The notes under the pieces are model-generated. The model made no database searches. It was not told where the DNA came from and saw only the letters and a list, made by a program, of their open reading frames with translations. The position numbers and the translations under genes were made by a program. A stretch of DNA of 64,000 bases from Candidatus Solirubrobacter pratensis. GTDB lineage: Bacteria > Actinomycetota > Thermoleophilia > Solirubrobacterales > Solirubrobacteraceae. Positions 47,302-54,643 of this stretch are shown piece after piece (positions within the stretch are counted from its first letter, which is position 1; each line of letters begins with the position of its first letter). The stretch is taken from positions 538,737 to 602,736 of the forward strand of contig NZ_AUEK01000007.1 in assembly GCF_000425945.1 (NCBI RefSeq), read 5' to 3'.

Positions 47302-48201
47302 CTACGTCGTGACCGCGGCCGCCGACAGCGCCCCGGAGGCGCGCAGCGCCGACACGATGGCGCGTGTCGCCGGGGAGCGGTTGAGCGTGTACAGGTGGAT
47401 GCCGGGCGCGCCGCCGGCGAGCAGCTCCGCGGCCTGGGCGGTCGCGTAGGCGACGCCGAGCTCGGCGACCGCGCGCGGGTCGTCCTGGCGCGCCTCGAGC
47501 TCCCGTCGCAGCGCCACCGGGATGCGCGCGCCGCAGAGCTCCGTCATCCGCTCGATCTGCGCGATGCTCGCGATCGGGATGATGCCCGGCAGCACCGGCA
47601 CGTCGATCCCGGCCGCGCGCAGGCGATCGACGTAACGGCGGTAGTCGTCGTTGTCGAAGAACAGCTGCGTGATCAGCACGCGCACGCCGGCGGCGATCTT
47701 CGCGCGCACGTGCTCGAGGTCGTGCGTCCAGCCGCGCGAGTCGGGATGCGGCTCGGGGTAGGCGGCGCCGAGCACGCAGAAGCCGGCGTCGGCGGCGAGG
47801 CCGATCAGCTCGAGCGAGCTCTGGACGCCGCCCGGCGGCGCGCTCCACGTCGACTCCCCGCGCGGCGGATCGCCGCGCAGCGCGAGCACGTTGTCCGCGC
47901 CGCCCGCGAACGCCTCGGCGAGCAGCGCGACGAGGCCGCGTCGGGTGAAGCCGGTCGCCGTGACGTGCGGGACTGCCTCGAGCCCGCGCTCGCGCGCCAG
48001 CCGGCGCACGACCGCGAGCGTGAGGTCGCGCGTGGTCCCGCCCGCGCCGCAGGTGACCGAGACGAACGCGGGCTGCAGCGCCGAGAGCTCCTCGATCGCG
48101 GTCCAGAAGCCCAGCTCGGCCTCGACCGAGCGCGGCGGCGAGAACTCGAACGAGACCGCCGGCCCCGCGCCCGACGCGAGCGCCTCGTCGATCCGCGTCA
48201 T
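47302..48201 (-). CDS. metF: methylenetetrahydrofolate reductase
   Basis: MetF reduces 5,10-methylene-THF to 5-methyl-THF, the methyl donor for methionine synthesis. The 299-residue flavoprotein shows FEFSPPRS near the start (catalytic Glu), FVSVTCGAGG, VPHVTATG, LRGDPPRGE and ITQLFFDNDDYRRYVDR, all family signatures. Its ATG overlaps the stop of the MoaD-like gene (ATGA). It is the third gene of a SAM-riboswitch operon with a threonine-synthase-like enzyme and a sulfur carrier, which fits methionine synthesis. Confidence 0.96.
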   Translation of the reverse strand: MTRIDEALASGAGPAVSFEFSPPRSVEAELGFWTAIEELSALQPAFVSVTCGAGGTTRDLTLAVVRRLARERGLEAVPHVTATGFTRRGLVALLAEAFAGGADNVLALRGDPPRGESTWSAPPGGVQSSLELIGLAADAGFCVLGAAYPEPHPDSRGWTHDLEHVRAKIAAGVRVLITQLFFDNDDYRRYVDRLRAAGIDVPVLPGIIPIASIAQIERMTELCGARIPVALRRELEARQDDPRAVAELGVAYATAQAAELLAGGAPGIHLYTLNRSPATRAIVSALRASGALSAAAVTT

Positions 48202-48473
48202 CCGCCCGCGACGGCCGGGAGGATCGTCACCTCGTCGCCGTCGGACACCGCGGTCTCGAGCCCGTCGAGGAAGCGGATGTCCTCGCCCTTGAGGTAGACG
48301 TTGACGAAGCGACGCAGCTCGCCGCTGTCGTCGGCGATCCGCCCGCGCAGCTCGCCGTGCTCGCTGTAGAGCGCCTCCAGCGCCTCGCCGACCGTGCCGC
48401 CCTCGACCGTGGCGGAGGCGTTGCCGCCCGCGGCGTCGCGCAGCTGCGTCGGGAGCTTGACCGTGACCGGCAT
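48198..48473 (-). CDS. MoaD/ThiS-family sulfur carrier protein
   Basis: The 91-residue ubiquitin-fold protein ends in AVAGG, the C-terminal Gly-Gly needed for adenylation and thiocarboxylate formation. The LRGRIADDSGELRRFVNVYLKGEDIRFL region and DGDEVTILPAVAGG tail match MoaD/CysO-like carriers. It is overlapped by stops/starts on both sides (TGATG with the threonine-synthase-like gene, ATGA with metF), so all three are coupled. It could donate sulfur for homocysteine or cysteine formation. No ThiF/MoeB-type activating enzyme is seen in the window. Confidence 0.9.
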   Translation of the reverse strand: MPVTVKLPTQLRDAAGGNASATVEGGTVGEALEALYSEHGELRGRIADDSGELRRFVNVYLKGEDIRFLDGLETAVSDGDEVTILPAVAGG

Positions 48474-49708
48474 CAGACCGTCACCTCCTGGGGGGCGAAA
48501 CGGGCGTCGAAGGCGTCCAGCGAGGCGCCGATCTCGGCGACCTCGAACGTGTCTCGGACCGCGTCCAGCGTCTTGAGGCCGTCGCCGGTGATCATCGCGA
48601 CCACCCGCTCGTCCCTGTCGATGTCCCCGCGCTCGGCGAGCTTCTTGAGCGTCGCGATCGTCACGCCGCCGGCGGTCTCCGTGAAGATGCCGGTCGTCTT
48701 CGCGAGCAGCGAGATGCCGGCACGGATCTCGTCGTCGGTGACCGAGTCGATGCTGCCCCCGGTGCGGCGCGCGAGCTCGATCGCGTACGGGCCGTCGGCC
48801 GGGTTGCCGATCGCGAGCGACTTGGCGATCGTGTCGGGCTTGACGGGACGCACGATGTCGTGGCCCTCGGCGAACGCGGTCGCGACAGGGGAGCAGCCGA
48901 GCGCCTGAGCGCCGTTCATGATCGGCGTCGAGCCCTCGACCAGGCCGGCGGCGATGAACTCGTCGAACCCGCGCGCGAGCTTGGTGAACTGCGAGCCGGA
49001 GGCGATCGGGCCCACGACCCGGTCGGGCAGCTCCCAGCCGAGCTGCTCGACGACCTCGAAGGAGAGCGTCTTGGAGCCCTCGGCGTAGTACGGGCGCAGG
49101 TTGACGTTGACGAACGCCCAGTTGGGCCGCTCGCCCGAGACCTCCGTGCAGAGGCGGTTGACGTCGTCGTAGTTGCCCCGGACGGCGACGATCTGCGCGC
49201 CGTAGGAGCCGGTGGCGAGCACCTTCTGCTCCTCGAGGTCGTGCGGGATCAGCACGTACGCGGGCAGCCCGGCGGCGGCGGCGTGCGCCGCGACCGCGTT
49301 GGCGAGGTTGCCGGTGCTGGCACACGCGAGCGTGTCGAAGCCGAGCTCCTTTGCACGCGCCAGCGCGACCGAGACGACGCGGTCCTTGAAGGAGTGCGTC
49401 GGGTTCGCGGTCTCGTTCTTGATGTACAGCTCACCGATCCCGAGCACGTGCGCGAGGCGATCGGCCTTCACCAGCGGCGTCCACCCCGTCGGCAGCGCCG
49501 AGCGCGCCGGGCCTTCGAGCGGCAGGAAGTCGGCGTAGCGCCAGAGCGTGTGCGGGCCCGCCTGGATCCGGCGGCGCAGCGCGGCGGGGTCCTCCTCAGG
49601 CCGCGCGTAGGCGACCTCGAGCGGGCCGAAGCACCGTTCGCATACGAACCTCGCCTCGAGGGGGTACGTGGTGGAGCACTCCTTGCACTTCAGGGCATCT
49701 GCCGGCAT
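48473..49708 (-). CDS. thrC: threonine synthase-like PLP enzyme (ThrC family)
   Basis: The 411-residue fold-type II PLP enzyme has an N-terminal zinc ribbon (CKECSTTYPLEARFVCERC, residues 8-26) found in many ThrC proteins. The PLP lysine lies in PTHSFKDRVVSVALA (about residue 110), and the phosphate loop is ACASTGNLANAVAAHAA. ThrC converts O-phosphohomoserine to threonine. However, it is led by a SAM riboswitch and coupled to a MoaD-like sulfur carrier and metF, so this copy may instead make homocysteine. I chose ATG at 49708 with GGAGGAAAC upstream; an in-frame ATG nearer the riboswitch is less likely. Confidence 0.88.
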   Translation of the reverse strand: MPADALKCKECSTTYPLEARFVCERCFGPLEVAYARPEEDPAALRRRIQAGPHTLWRYADFLPLEGPARSALPTGWTPLVKADRLAHVLGIGELYIKNETANPTHSFKDRVVSVALARAKELGFDTLACASTGNLANAVAAHAAAAGLPAYVLIPHDLEEQKVLATGSYGAQIVAVRGNYDDVNRLCTEVSGERPNWAFVNVNLRPYYAEGSKTLSFEVVEQLGWELPDRVVGPIASGSQFTKLARGFDEFIAAGLVEGSTPIMNGAQALGCSPVATAFAEGHDIVRPVKPDTIAKSLAIGNPADGPYAIELARRTGGSIDSVTDDEIRAGISLLAKTTGIFTETAGGVTIATLKKLAERGDIDRDERVVAMITGDGLKTLDAVRDTFEVAEIGASLDAFDARFAPQEVTV

Positions 49709-49774
49709 GTGGTCTGTTTCCTCCGCCCGGTGGTGCGGCGGGGGGTCGACTCGGGAGACCGGTAGCCCCATCAC

Positions 49775-49890
49775 CGCATCTCCCAGGCTTGTTCGTTGGA
49801 GCCTGATGGAATTGCCACCTTGTCCCGGCGTGCGACCGGGACAGGTTGGCGGGGTTTCAATGGGCCAATCCCTCCACCCCTCTGGATGCG
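49775..49890 (-). promoter_or_regulatory. SAM-I (S-box) riboswitch upstream of thrC-like gene
   Basis: Read on the minus strand, the element has all S-box hallmarks: P1 CGCATC (49890-49885) paired with GATGCG (49780-49775), the kink-turn AGAGGGGTGGAGGGA, GGCCCATTGAAACCCCGCCA, a P3 stem TGTCCCGG with CCGGGACA, GGTGGCAATTCCATC, and P4 AGGCT with AGCCT-like pairs. It binds S-adenosylmethionine. The downstream region can form CCGCC with GGCGG over the thrC-like ribosome site (GGGCGGAGG), suggesting translational control. High SAM should repress thrC-moaD-metF. Confidence 0.93.
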
Positions 49891-49987
49891 TCCAGCTATG
49901 TGGTCGGCAAGCGTAGCGAAAACCTGACCTCGGGGGATACAATTCCGCGCATGATGCCGACGACCGACGAGCCCCTCAGTCCTCGTC

Positions 49988-50977
49988 ATGCCGAGCCTGC
50001 CACGCAGCCCGTTCGGTCGCCGCTCGCGCGCGGTCGTTGAGGCACAGCCGGACGCGACAGAGCCCCGCGTCGAGCTCGTCGAGGCGCCGGGCCTCCGCTG
50101 GATCAACATCGAGCGCCCCCGCACCATCGACATGGCGTGGCTGGAGGAGCACTTCGACTTCCACCCGCTCGATTACGAGGACGTCCGCTCGCGCAACCAG
50201 CGCCCGAAGGTCGACGAGTACGACGACTACCTGTTCATCGTGCTGCACTTCCCGCGCTACGACAAGCGCGTCTCGCGCCTGAACGCGGCCGAGGTCGACA
50301 TCTTCGTCGGCCCCGACTTCCTGATCACGCTGCCGAACGAGCCGCTGCAGCCGATCGAGTACCTCTTCGAGCGCTGCCGCACCAACGAGGACATCCGCGA
50401 GGACATCTTCGCCAAGGGCCCCGGCTACCTGCTCTACAAGATCGTCGACGACTCGGTCGACGCGTCGTTCCCGATGCTCGCGAAGATGGGCAACAAGCTC
50501 GAGCGCATCGAGGAGGACATCTTCGAGGGCAAGGGCGAGGAGGTCGTGCGCGACATCTCCAACGTCAAGCAGGAGATCATCAACTTCCGCAAGGTCGTGC
50601 GCCCGCAGCGCGCCGCGTTCCGCGACCTCGAGCGCAACAAGGCGCGCTACATCGCCGAGGACCTCGACATCTACTTCGAGGACATCATCGACGCGTCCGA
50701 GCGCGTGTGGGACATGCTCGAGAACTACAAGGAAGTCGTCGAGGGCCTGGAGGCCACGAACGAGTCCGCGCTCGCGCACCGCACGAACGAGACGTTCCGC
50801 GTCCTGACCGCGATCAGCATCATCTTCCTGCCGCTGACGCTGATCGCCAGCATCTTCGGCATGAACGTGCGGGTCCCGGGCGAAGGATCCATCCACGCGT
50901 TCTGGGTCATCATGGTCGTCATGCTCGCCGTGGTGGTGGGCGTCGCGCTCTTCTTCCGGCGGCGCAGATGGCTGTAG
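49988..50977 (+). CDS. corA: CorA-family magnesium/divalent cation channel
   Basis: The 329-residue protein has the cytoplasmic funnel domain (about 20-260) and two C-terminal membrane helices flanking the GMN selectivity motif (SIFGMNVRVPGEG, about residues 283-295). It forms pentameric Mg2+/Co2+ channels. The start is ATG at 49988; a strong -10-like TACAAT lies at 49938-49943. It is divergent from the SAM-riboswitch operon. The diacylglycerol-kinase gene overlaps its stop. Confidence 0.95.
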   Translation: MPSLPRSPFGRRSRAVVEAQPDATEPRVELVEAPGLRWINIERPRTIDMAWLEEHFDFHPLDYEDVRSRNQRPKVDEYDDYLFIVLHFPRYDKRVSRLNAAEVDIFVGPDFLITLPNEPLQPIEYLFERCRTNEDIREDIFAKGPGYLLYKIVDDSVDASFPMLAKMGNKLERIEEDIFEGKGEEVVRDISNVKQEIINFRKVVRPQRAAFRDLERNKARYIAEDLDIYFEDIIDASERVWDMLENYKEVVEGLEATNESALAHRTNETFRVLTAISIIFLPLTLIASIFGMNVRVPGEGSIHAFWVIMVVMLAVVVGVALFFRRRRWL

Positions 50978-51936
50978 TGGACCCAGTGGTCGCGGCCCTT
51001 CAGGGCAAGGGCCGGGCCAAGCGCATGCTCGTGATCGTCAACCCGATCGCGACGGCGATGAAGGAGCGGCTGCGCCACCTCGTGGTCTACGCGCTCCAGG
51101 GCCGCTACGACGTCGACGTCGTCGAGACCCAGCGCCGGGGGCACGCGACCGAGCTCTGTCTCCAGGCGGCGGCCGCCCAATACGACATCGTGGTCGCGTT
51201 CGGCGGCGACGGCACGGTCAACGAGGCGGCCAACGGCCTCGCCGGCACCCAGACGGCGCTGACCGCGCTGCCGGGCGGCTCCAACAACGTGTTCGCGAAG
51301 GAGCTCGGCATCCCGACCGACGTCGTGGACGCCACCGAGCACCTGCTGCGGCTGGCCGACCGCTGGGAGCCGCGCCCGGTCGACCTCGGCATGCTCAACG
51401 GCCGCTACTTCACGTTCGCGGCGGGCATGGGGCTCGACGCGAGCGTCGTCAAGCGCGTGGACTCCCACCCGGCCTTGAAGGCGCGCTTCGGCCCGTTCTA
51501 CTTCGTCGAGTCGGCCGTCGCGACGTTCCTGTCGCGCTATGTCGTGAACCCGCCGAAGCTGACGATCGAGGTCGACGGCGCGCCGCCGGTGAGCGGTGTC
51601 AGCGCGTTCGTGCAGAACTCCGCCAACTACACGTACTTCAAGTCGCGCGCGGTGCCGCTGGTCGAAGGCGGCGGCTTCGAGTCCGGCGCGCTGGCCGGCG
51701 TCGTGCTCACGCGGGCGCGCCCGTACGACGTCCCGACCGTCACGTTCCGCGCCCTCTCGGGTGCGGCGCGGATCGCCAAGCACCGGGGGATCGCGGCGTT
51801 CGGCGGGTTCGCCGAGGCGGTCGTGAAGTCCGCCGACGCGCGCCCGCTCCCGCTCCAGGTCGACGGCGACTACATCGGCGAAGAGCTCGAAGCGCGCTTC
51901 GCGGTGGCGCCGGGCGTCCTGCGGGTCGTGGCCTAA
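50968..51936 (+). CDS. diacylglycerol kinase-like lipid kinase (DAGK_cat/YegS-like)
   Basis: The product carries the catalytic domain of lipid/sphingosine kinases: MLVIVNPIAT at about residue 20, VVAFGGDGTVNEAANGL (glycine-rich nucleotide loop with GGDG) and LPGGSNNVFAKELGIP. A C-terminal beta-sandwich contains the PLPLQVDGDYIG segment. It probably phosphorylates a membrane lipid. The listed ATG (50968) overlaps the corA stop by ten bases; a GTG at 50977 is an alternative. The length is ~322 residues. Confidence 0.93.
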   Translation: MAVVDPVVAALQGKGRAKRMLVIVNPIATAMKERLRHLVVYALQGRYDVDVVETQRRGHATELCLQAAAAQYDIVVAFGGDGTVNEAANGLAGTQTALTALPGGSNNVFAKELGIPTDVVDATEHLLRLADRWEPRPVDLGMLNGRYFTFAAGMGLDASVVKRVDSHPALKARFGPFYFVESAVATFLSRYVVNPPKLTIEVDGAPPVSGVSAFVQNSANYTYFKSRAVPLVEGGGFESGALAGVVLTRARPYDVPTVTFRALSGAARIAKHRGIAAFGGFAEAVVKSADARPLPLQVDGDYIGEELEARFAVAPGVLRVVA

Positions 51937-52055
51937 CGGGCCAGCAGGCTCGCGCGGACGAGCTCGCGCTGGCGGTCGTGCGCGTCGCGCCCCGGGGTGA
52001 GGGCGACGTTCGTGAGCCGGGCGACGATCGTCTGAGCGGTGCGGGGAGTGCTCAT
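51933..52055 (-). CDS. possible small protein downstream of relA
   Basis: A 40-codon frame (MSTPRTAQTIVARLTNVALT, then PGRDAHDRQRELV and ASLLAR) starts at ATG 52055 and ends in a stop overlapping the DAGK stop on the other strand. Third codon positions are almost all G or C, as in real genes here. I do not recognise the protein, and the short length makes it uncertain. Confidence 0.35.
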   Translation of the reverse strand: MSTPRTAQTIVARLTNVALTPGRDAHDRQRELVRASLLAR

Positions 52056-52118
52056 AGCCGGATGATCTTCCGCGGCGGCCCTGTGATACAGGACGCCAGC
52101 CTGCCATTCGCGGTAGTG

Positions 52119-54491
52119 CTAACCCCCGGCCGGGATCACGCGGTAGGCGTCGAACACGCTGTCGATCGCGCGCAGGCGGGAGATCGCGGCCTTCAGCGCC
52201 TGGGTGTCCCCCACCTCGATCACGAAGCGGTTGCGCGTCATCGGGTGCTGGACGAGGCAGCGCGCCTCGACGATGTTGATGCCGGCCTCGGCGAAGGTCC
52301 GGCTGAGGTCCTCGAGCAGACGGTGGCGGTCCCACGCGTCGACCTGGATCTCGACCTTGAAGCCCGTCTCGTTGTCGCCGTCCCAGGAGACCGGCACGAA
52401 GCGGCCCGGATCCTTGCGCAGGGCCGCCACGTTCGGGCAGTCGTCGCGATGGATCGTGATGCCGCGGCCGAGCGAGACGTAGCCGACGATCGGGTCGCCG
52501 GACACCGGGCGGCAGCACTTGGCCAGCCGCAGCGGGACGTCCGCCACACCCTCGACCTGGATGCCGAACTTCGCCGCCGTGCCGTCGGGCCGCCTGAGCG
52601 CGGGCGCCTTGCGGCGATCGAGCAGCAGGTCCTCGCCGGGCGTCGGCTCCTCGACGCCGGCCTCGCCCTGCTTGAGGCGCTGCATGACCTTGTTGACGAC
52701 GACCTTCGGCGAGATCTTCGCCCCGCCGAGCGCGATGTAGAAGTCGTCGGCCTTCTTGAAGCCCAGCTCGCGGATGACGTCGGCCAGCAACGGCGAGCCC
52801 GTGAGCTTCTGGGCCGGCAGGCCGGCCTTGTGCAGGTGCTCCTGCAGCAGCTCGCGGCCCGTGTGCTCGGAGTCCTCGCGGCTCTCGGCCTTGAACCACG
52901 CCTTGATCTTGTTGCGGGCGCGCGTCGTCTTGACGAGCGAGAGCCAGTCGCGCGACGGGCCCCGCTCGCGCTTGGAGGTGAGGATCTCGACGATGTCGCC
53001 CGACTGCAGCTCGTAGTGCAGCGGGACGATCTTGCCGTTGACGCGGGCGCCGACGCAGCGGTGACCGACGTCGGTGTGGATCTCGTACGCGAAGTCCAGC
53101 GGGGTGGCGCCGGCCGCGAGCGACTTGACCTCGCCCTTGGGCGTGAAGACGAAGACCTCGTCCTCGATCAGCTCGCCGCGAAGCTGGTCGGTGAACTCCG
53201 CCGGGTCGTCGCCGTCGCTGTCGCTCTGCCAGTCCAGGAGCGACTTCAGCCACTTCAGCTTGGCGTCGGTCGGGTCCATCCGGGCCTGGTTGCCCTCCTT
53301 GTAGCGCCAGTGCGCGGCGACGCCGTACTCGGCCGTCTCGTGCATGTCGCCGGTCCGGATCTGGATCTCCAGCGGGCGCCCCTCGGGCCCGATCACCGTC
53401 GTGTGGAGCGCCTGGTACATGTTGAACTTCGGCATCGCCACCATGTCCTTGAAGCGCCCGGGCAGGGGCTTCCAGAGCGAGTGGATGACGCCGACGGCTC
53501 CGTAGCAGTCCTTGACGGAGTCGACGATGACGCGCATGGCCGTGAGGTCGTAGATCTCGTTGAACTCGCGGCCCTTCTTGGTCATCTTCGAGTAGATCGA
53601 GTAGAAGTGCTTCGCGCGGCCTGAGATCTCGGCCGTGATGCCGAGCGCCTCGAGCTCCTTGGCGAGGTATCCGCCCGCCTTGGCCACATAGCGCTCGCGC
53701 TCCTCGCGCTGCTGGTTGACCAGGCCCTTGATCTCCTGGTACTTGCGCGGGTGCAGCGTCGCGAACGCGAGGTCCTCGAGCTCCCACTTGATCGCGTGGA
53801 TGCCGAGCCGGTGCGCGAGCGGCGCGTAGATCTCGAGCGTCTCCTTGGCCTTCTCGATCTGCTTCTGCTTCGGCATCGCGCCGAGCGTGCGCATGTTGTG
53901 GAGGCGGTCGGCGAGCTTGATCAGGATGACCCGGATGTCCGTGGCCATCGCGACCATCATCTTGCGGTAGTTCTCGGCCTGCGCCTCGTCGCGCGACTGG
54001 AACGTGATGCCGGTGAGCTTGGTGACGCCGTCGACGAGCCCCGCGACCTCCTCGCCGAAGCCCTCGCGGACCTCGTCGAGCGAAGCCGTCGTGTCCTCGA
54101 CGGTGTCGTGCAGCAGCGCCGCGCACAGCGTCGCCGTGTCGAGGCGCATGCCGGCGCAGATCTTCGCGACGCCGACGGGATGGACGATGAAGTCCTCGCC
54201 GGAGACGCGGCGCTGGTCGGCGTGGTGGTCGCAGGCGAACGTGAACGCGTGCAGGACGGCGCGGCGGTCGATCGGCTCGGCGACCTCGTCGGCGTGCTCG
54301 GAGACGATCGCGAACAGGTCGGCGAGCAGCTCGTGCTCGAGCGGCGTGAGGTCGTCCGGGATGGTGAGGGTGCCGTCGTCGCCGTGGCCGGCCTCGTCGA
54401 CCTGCCGGTGAGCGGCGACCGCGACGGGTGCGTCGCCGGCTTCGGGGCCGCCGCCGGCGATGACGAGCTCGGGAGCGATGTCGCCGGACAA
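52119..54491 (-). CDS. relA: (p)ppGpp synthetase/hydrolase RelA/SpoT (Rel)
   Basis: The bifunctional Rel enzyme controls the stringent response. The listed form has 790 residues. The HD hydrolase domain shows HDTVEDT (about residue 127), and the synthetase domain shows the FKDMVAMPKFNMYQALHTTV motif. TGS, helical and ACT domains follow. Standard annotators would start at TTG 54491. However, the frame is open to 54647, where CTG overlaps the recJ stop (CTGA) and has GGAGG seven bases upstream; starting there would add 52 Arg/Ala-rich residues, so I consider it a strong alternative. Confidence 0.95.
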   Translation of the reverse strand: MSGDIAPELVIAGGGPEAGDAPVAVAAHRQVDEAGHGDDGTLTIPDDLTPLEHELLADLFAIVSEHADEVAEPIDRRAVLHAFTFACDHHADQRRVSGEDFIVHPVGVAKICAGMRLDTATLCAALLHDTVEDTTASLDEVREGFGEEVAGLVDGVTKLTGITFQSRDEAQAENYRKMMVAMATDIRVILIKLADRLHNMRTLGAMPKQKQIEKAKETLEIYAPLAHRLGIHAIKWELEDLAFATLHPRKYQEIKGLVNQQREERERYVAKAGGYLAKELEALGITAEISGRAKHFYSIYSKMTKKGREFNEIYDLTAMRVIVDSVKDCYGAVGVIHSLWKPLPGRFKDMVAMPKFNMYQALHTTVIGPEGRPLEIQIRTGDMHETAEYGVAAHWRYKEGNQARMDPTDAKLKWLKSLLDWQSDSDGDDPAEFTDQLRGELIEDEVFVFTPKGEVKSLAAGATPLDFAYEIHTDVGHRCVGARVNGKIVPLHYELQSGDIVEILTSKRERGPSRDWLSLVKTTRARNKIKAWFKAESREDSEHTGRELLQEHLHKAGLPAQKLTGSPLLADVIRELGFKKADDFYIALGGAKISPKVVVNKVMQRLKQGEAGVEEPTPGEDLLLDRRKAPALRRPDGTAAKFGIQVEGVADVPLRLAKCCRPVSGDPIVGYVSLGRGITIHRDDCPNVAALRKDPGRFVPVSWDGDNETGFKVEIQVDAWDRHRLLEDLSRTFAEAGINIVEARCLVQHPMTRNRFVIEVGDTQALKAAISRLRAIDSVFDAYRVIPAGG

Positions 54492-54643
54492 GGCTGCGGT
54501 GCGTCTGGAGCGCTTGGAGCCGCGGCCGGACGAGGCTGCGGTGCCTTCGGCGCGCTTCGCTTGCCCGGCCGTGGCGCGGCGCGCGGCCTCGGCCCGGATG
54601 TCCTCCGCCGTGACCTGCGGCGCGCGGGCGTCTTCGCCGCCGC

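Noticed and set aside
49846..50040. Small plus-strand gene overlapping the SAM riboswitch and corA start
   Set aside because: The frame is different from corA, begins inside the riboswitch antisense strand, and its translation shows no conserved features.
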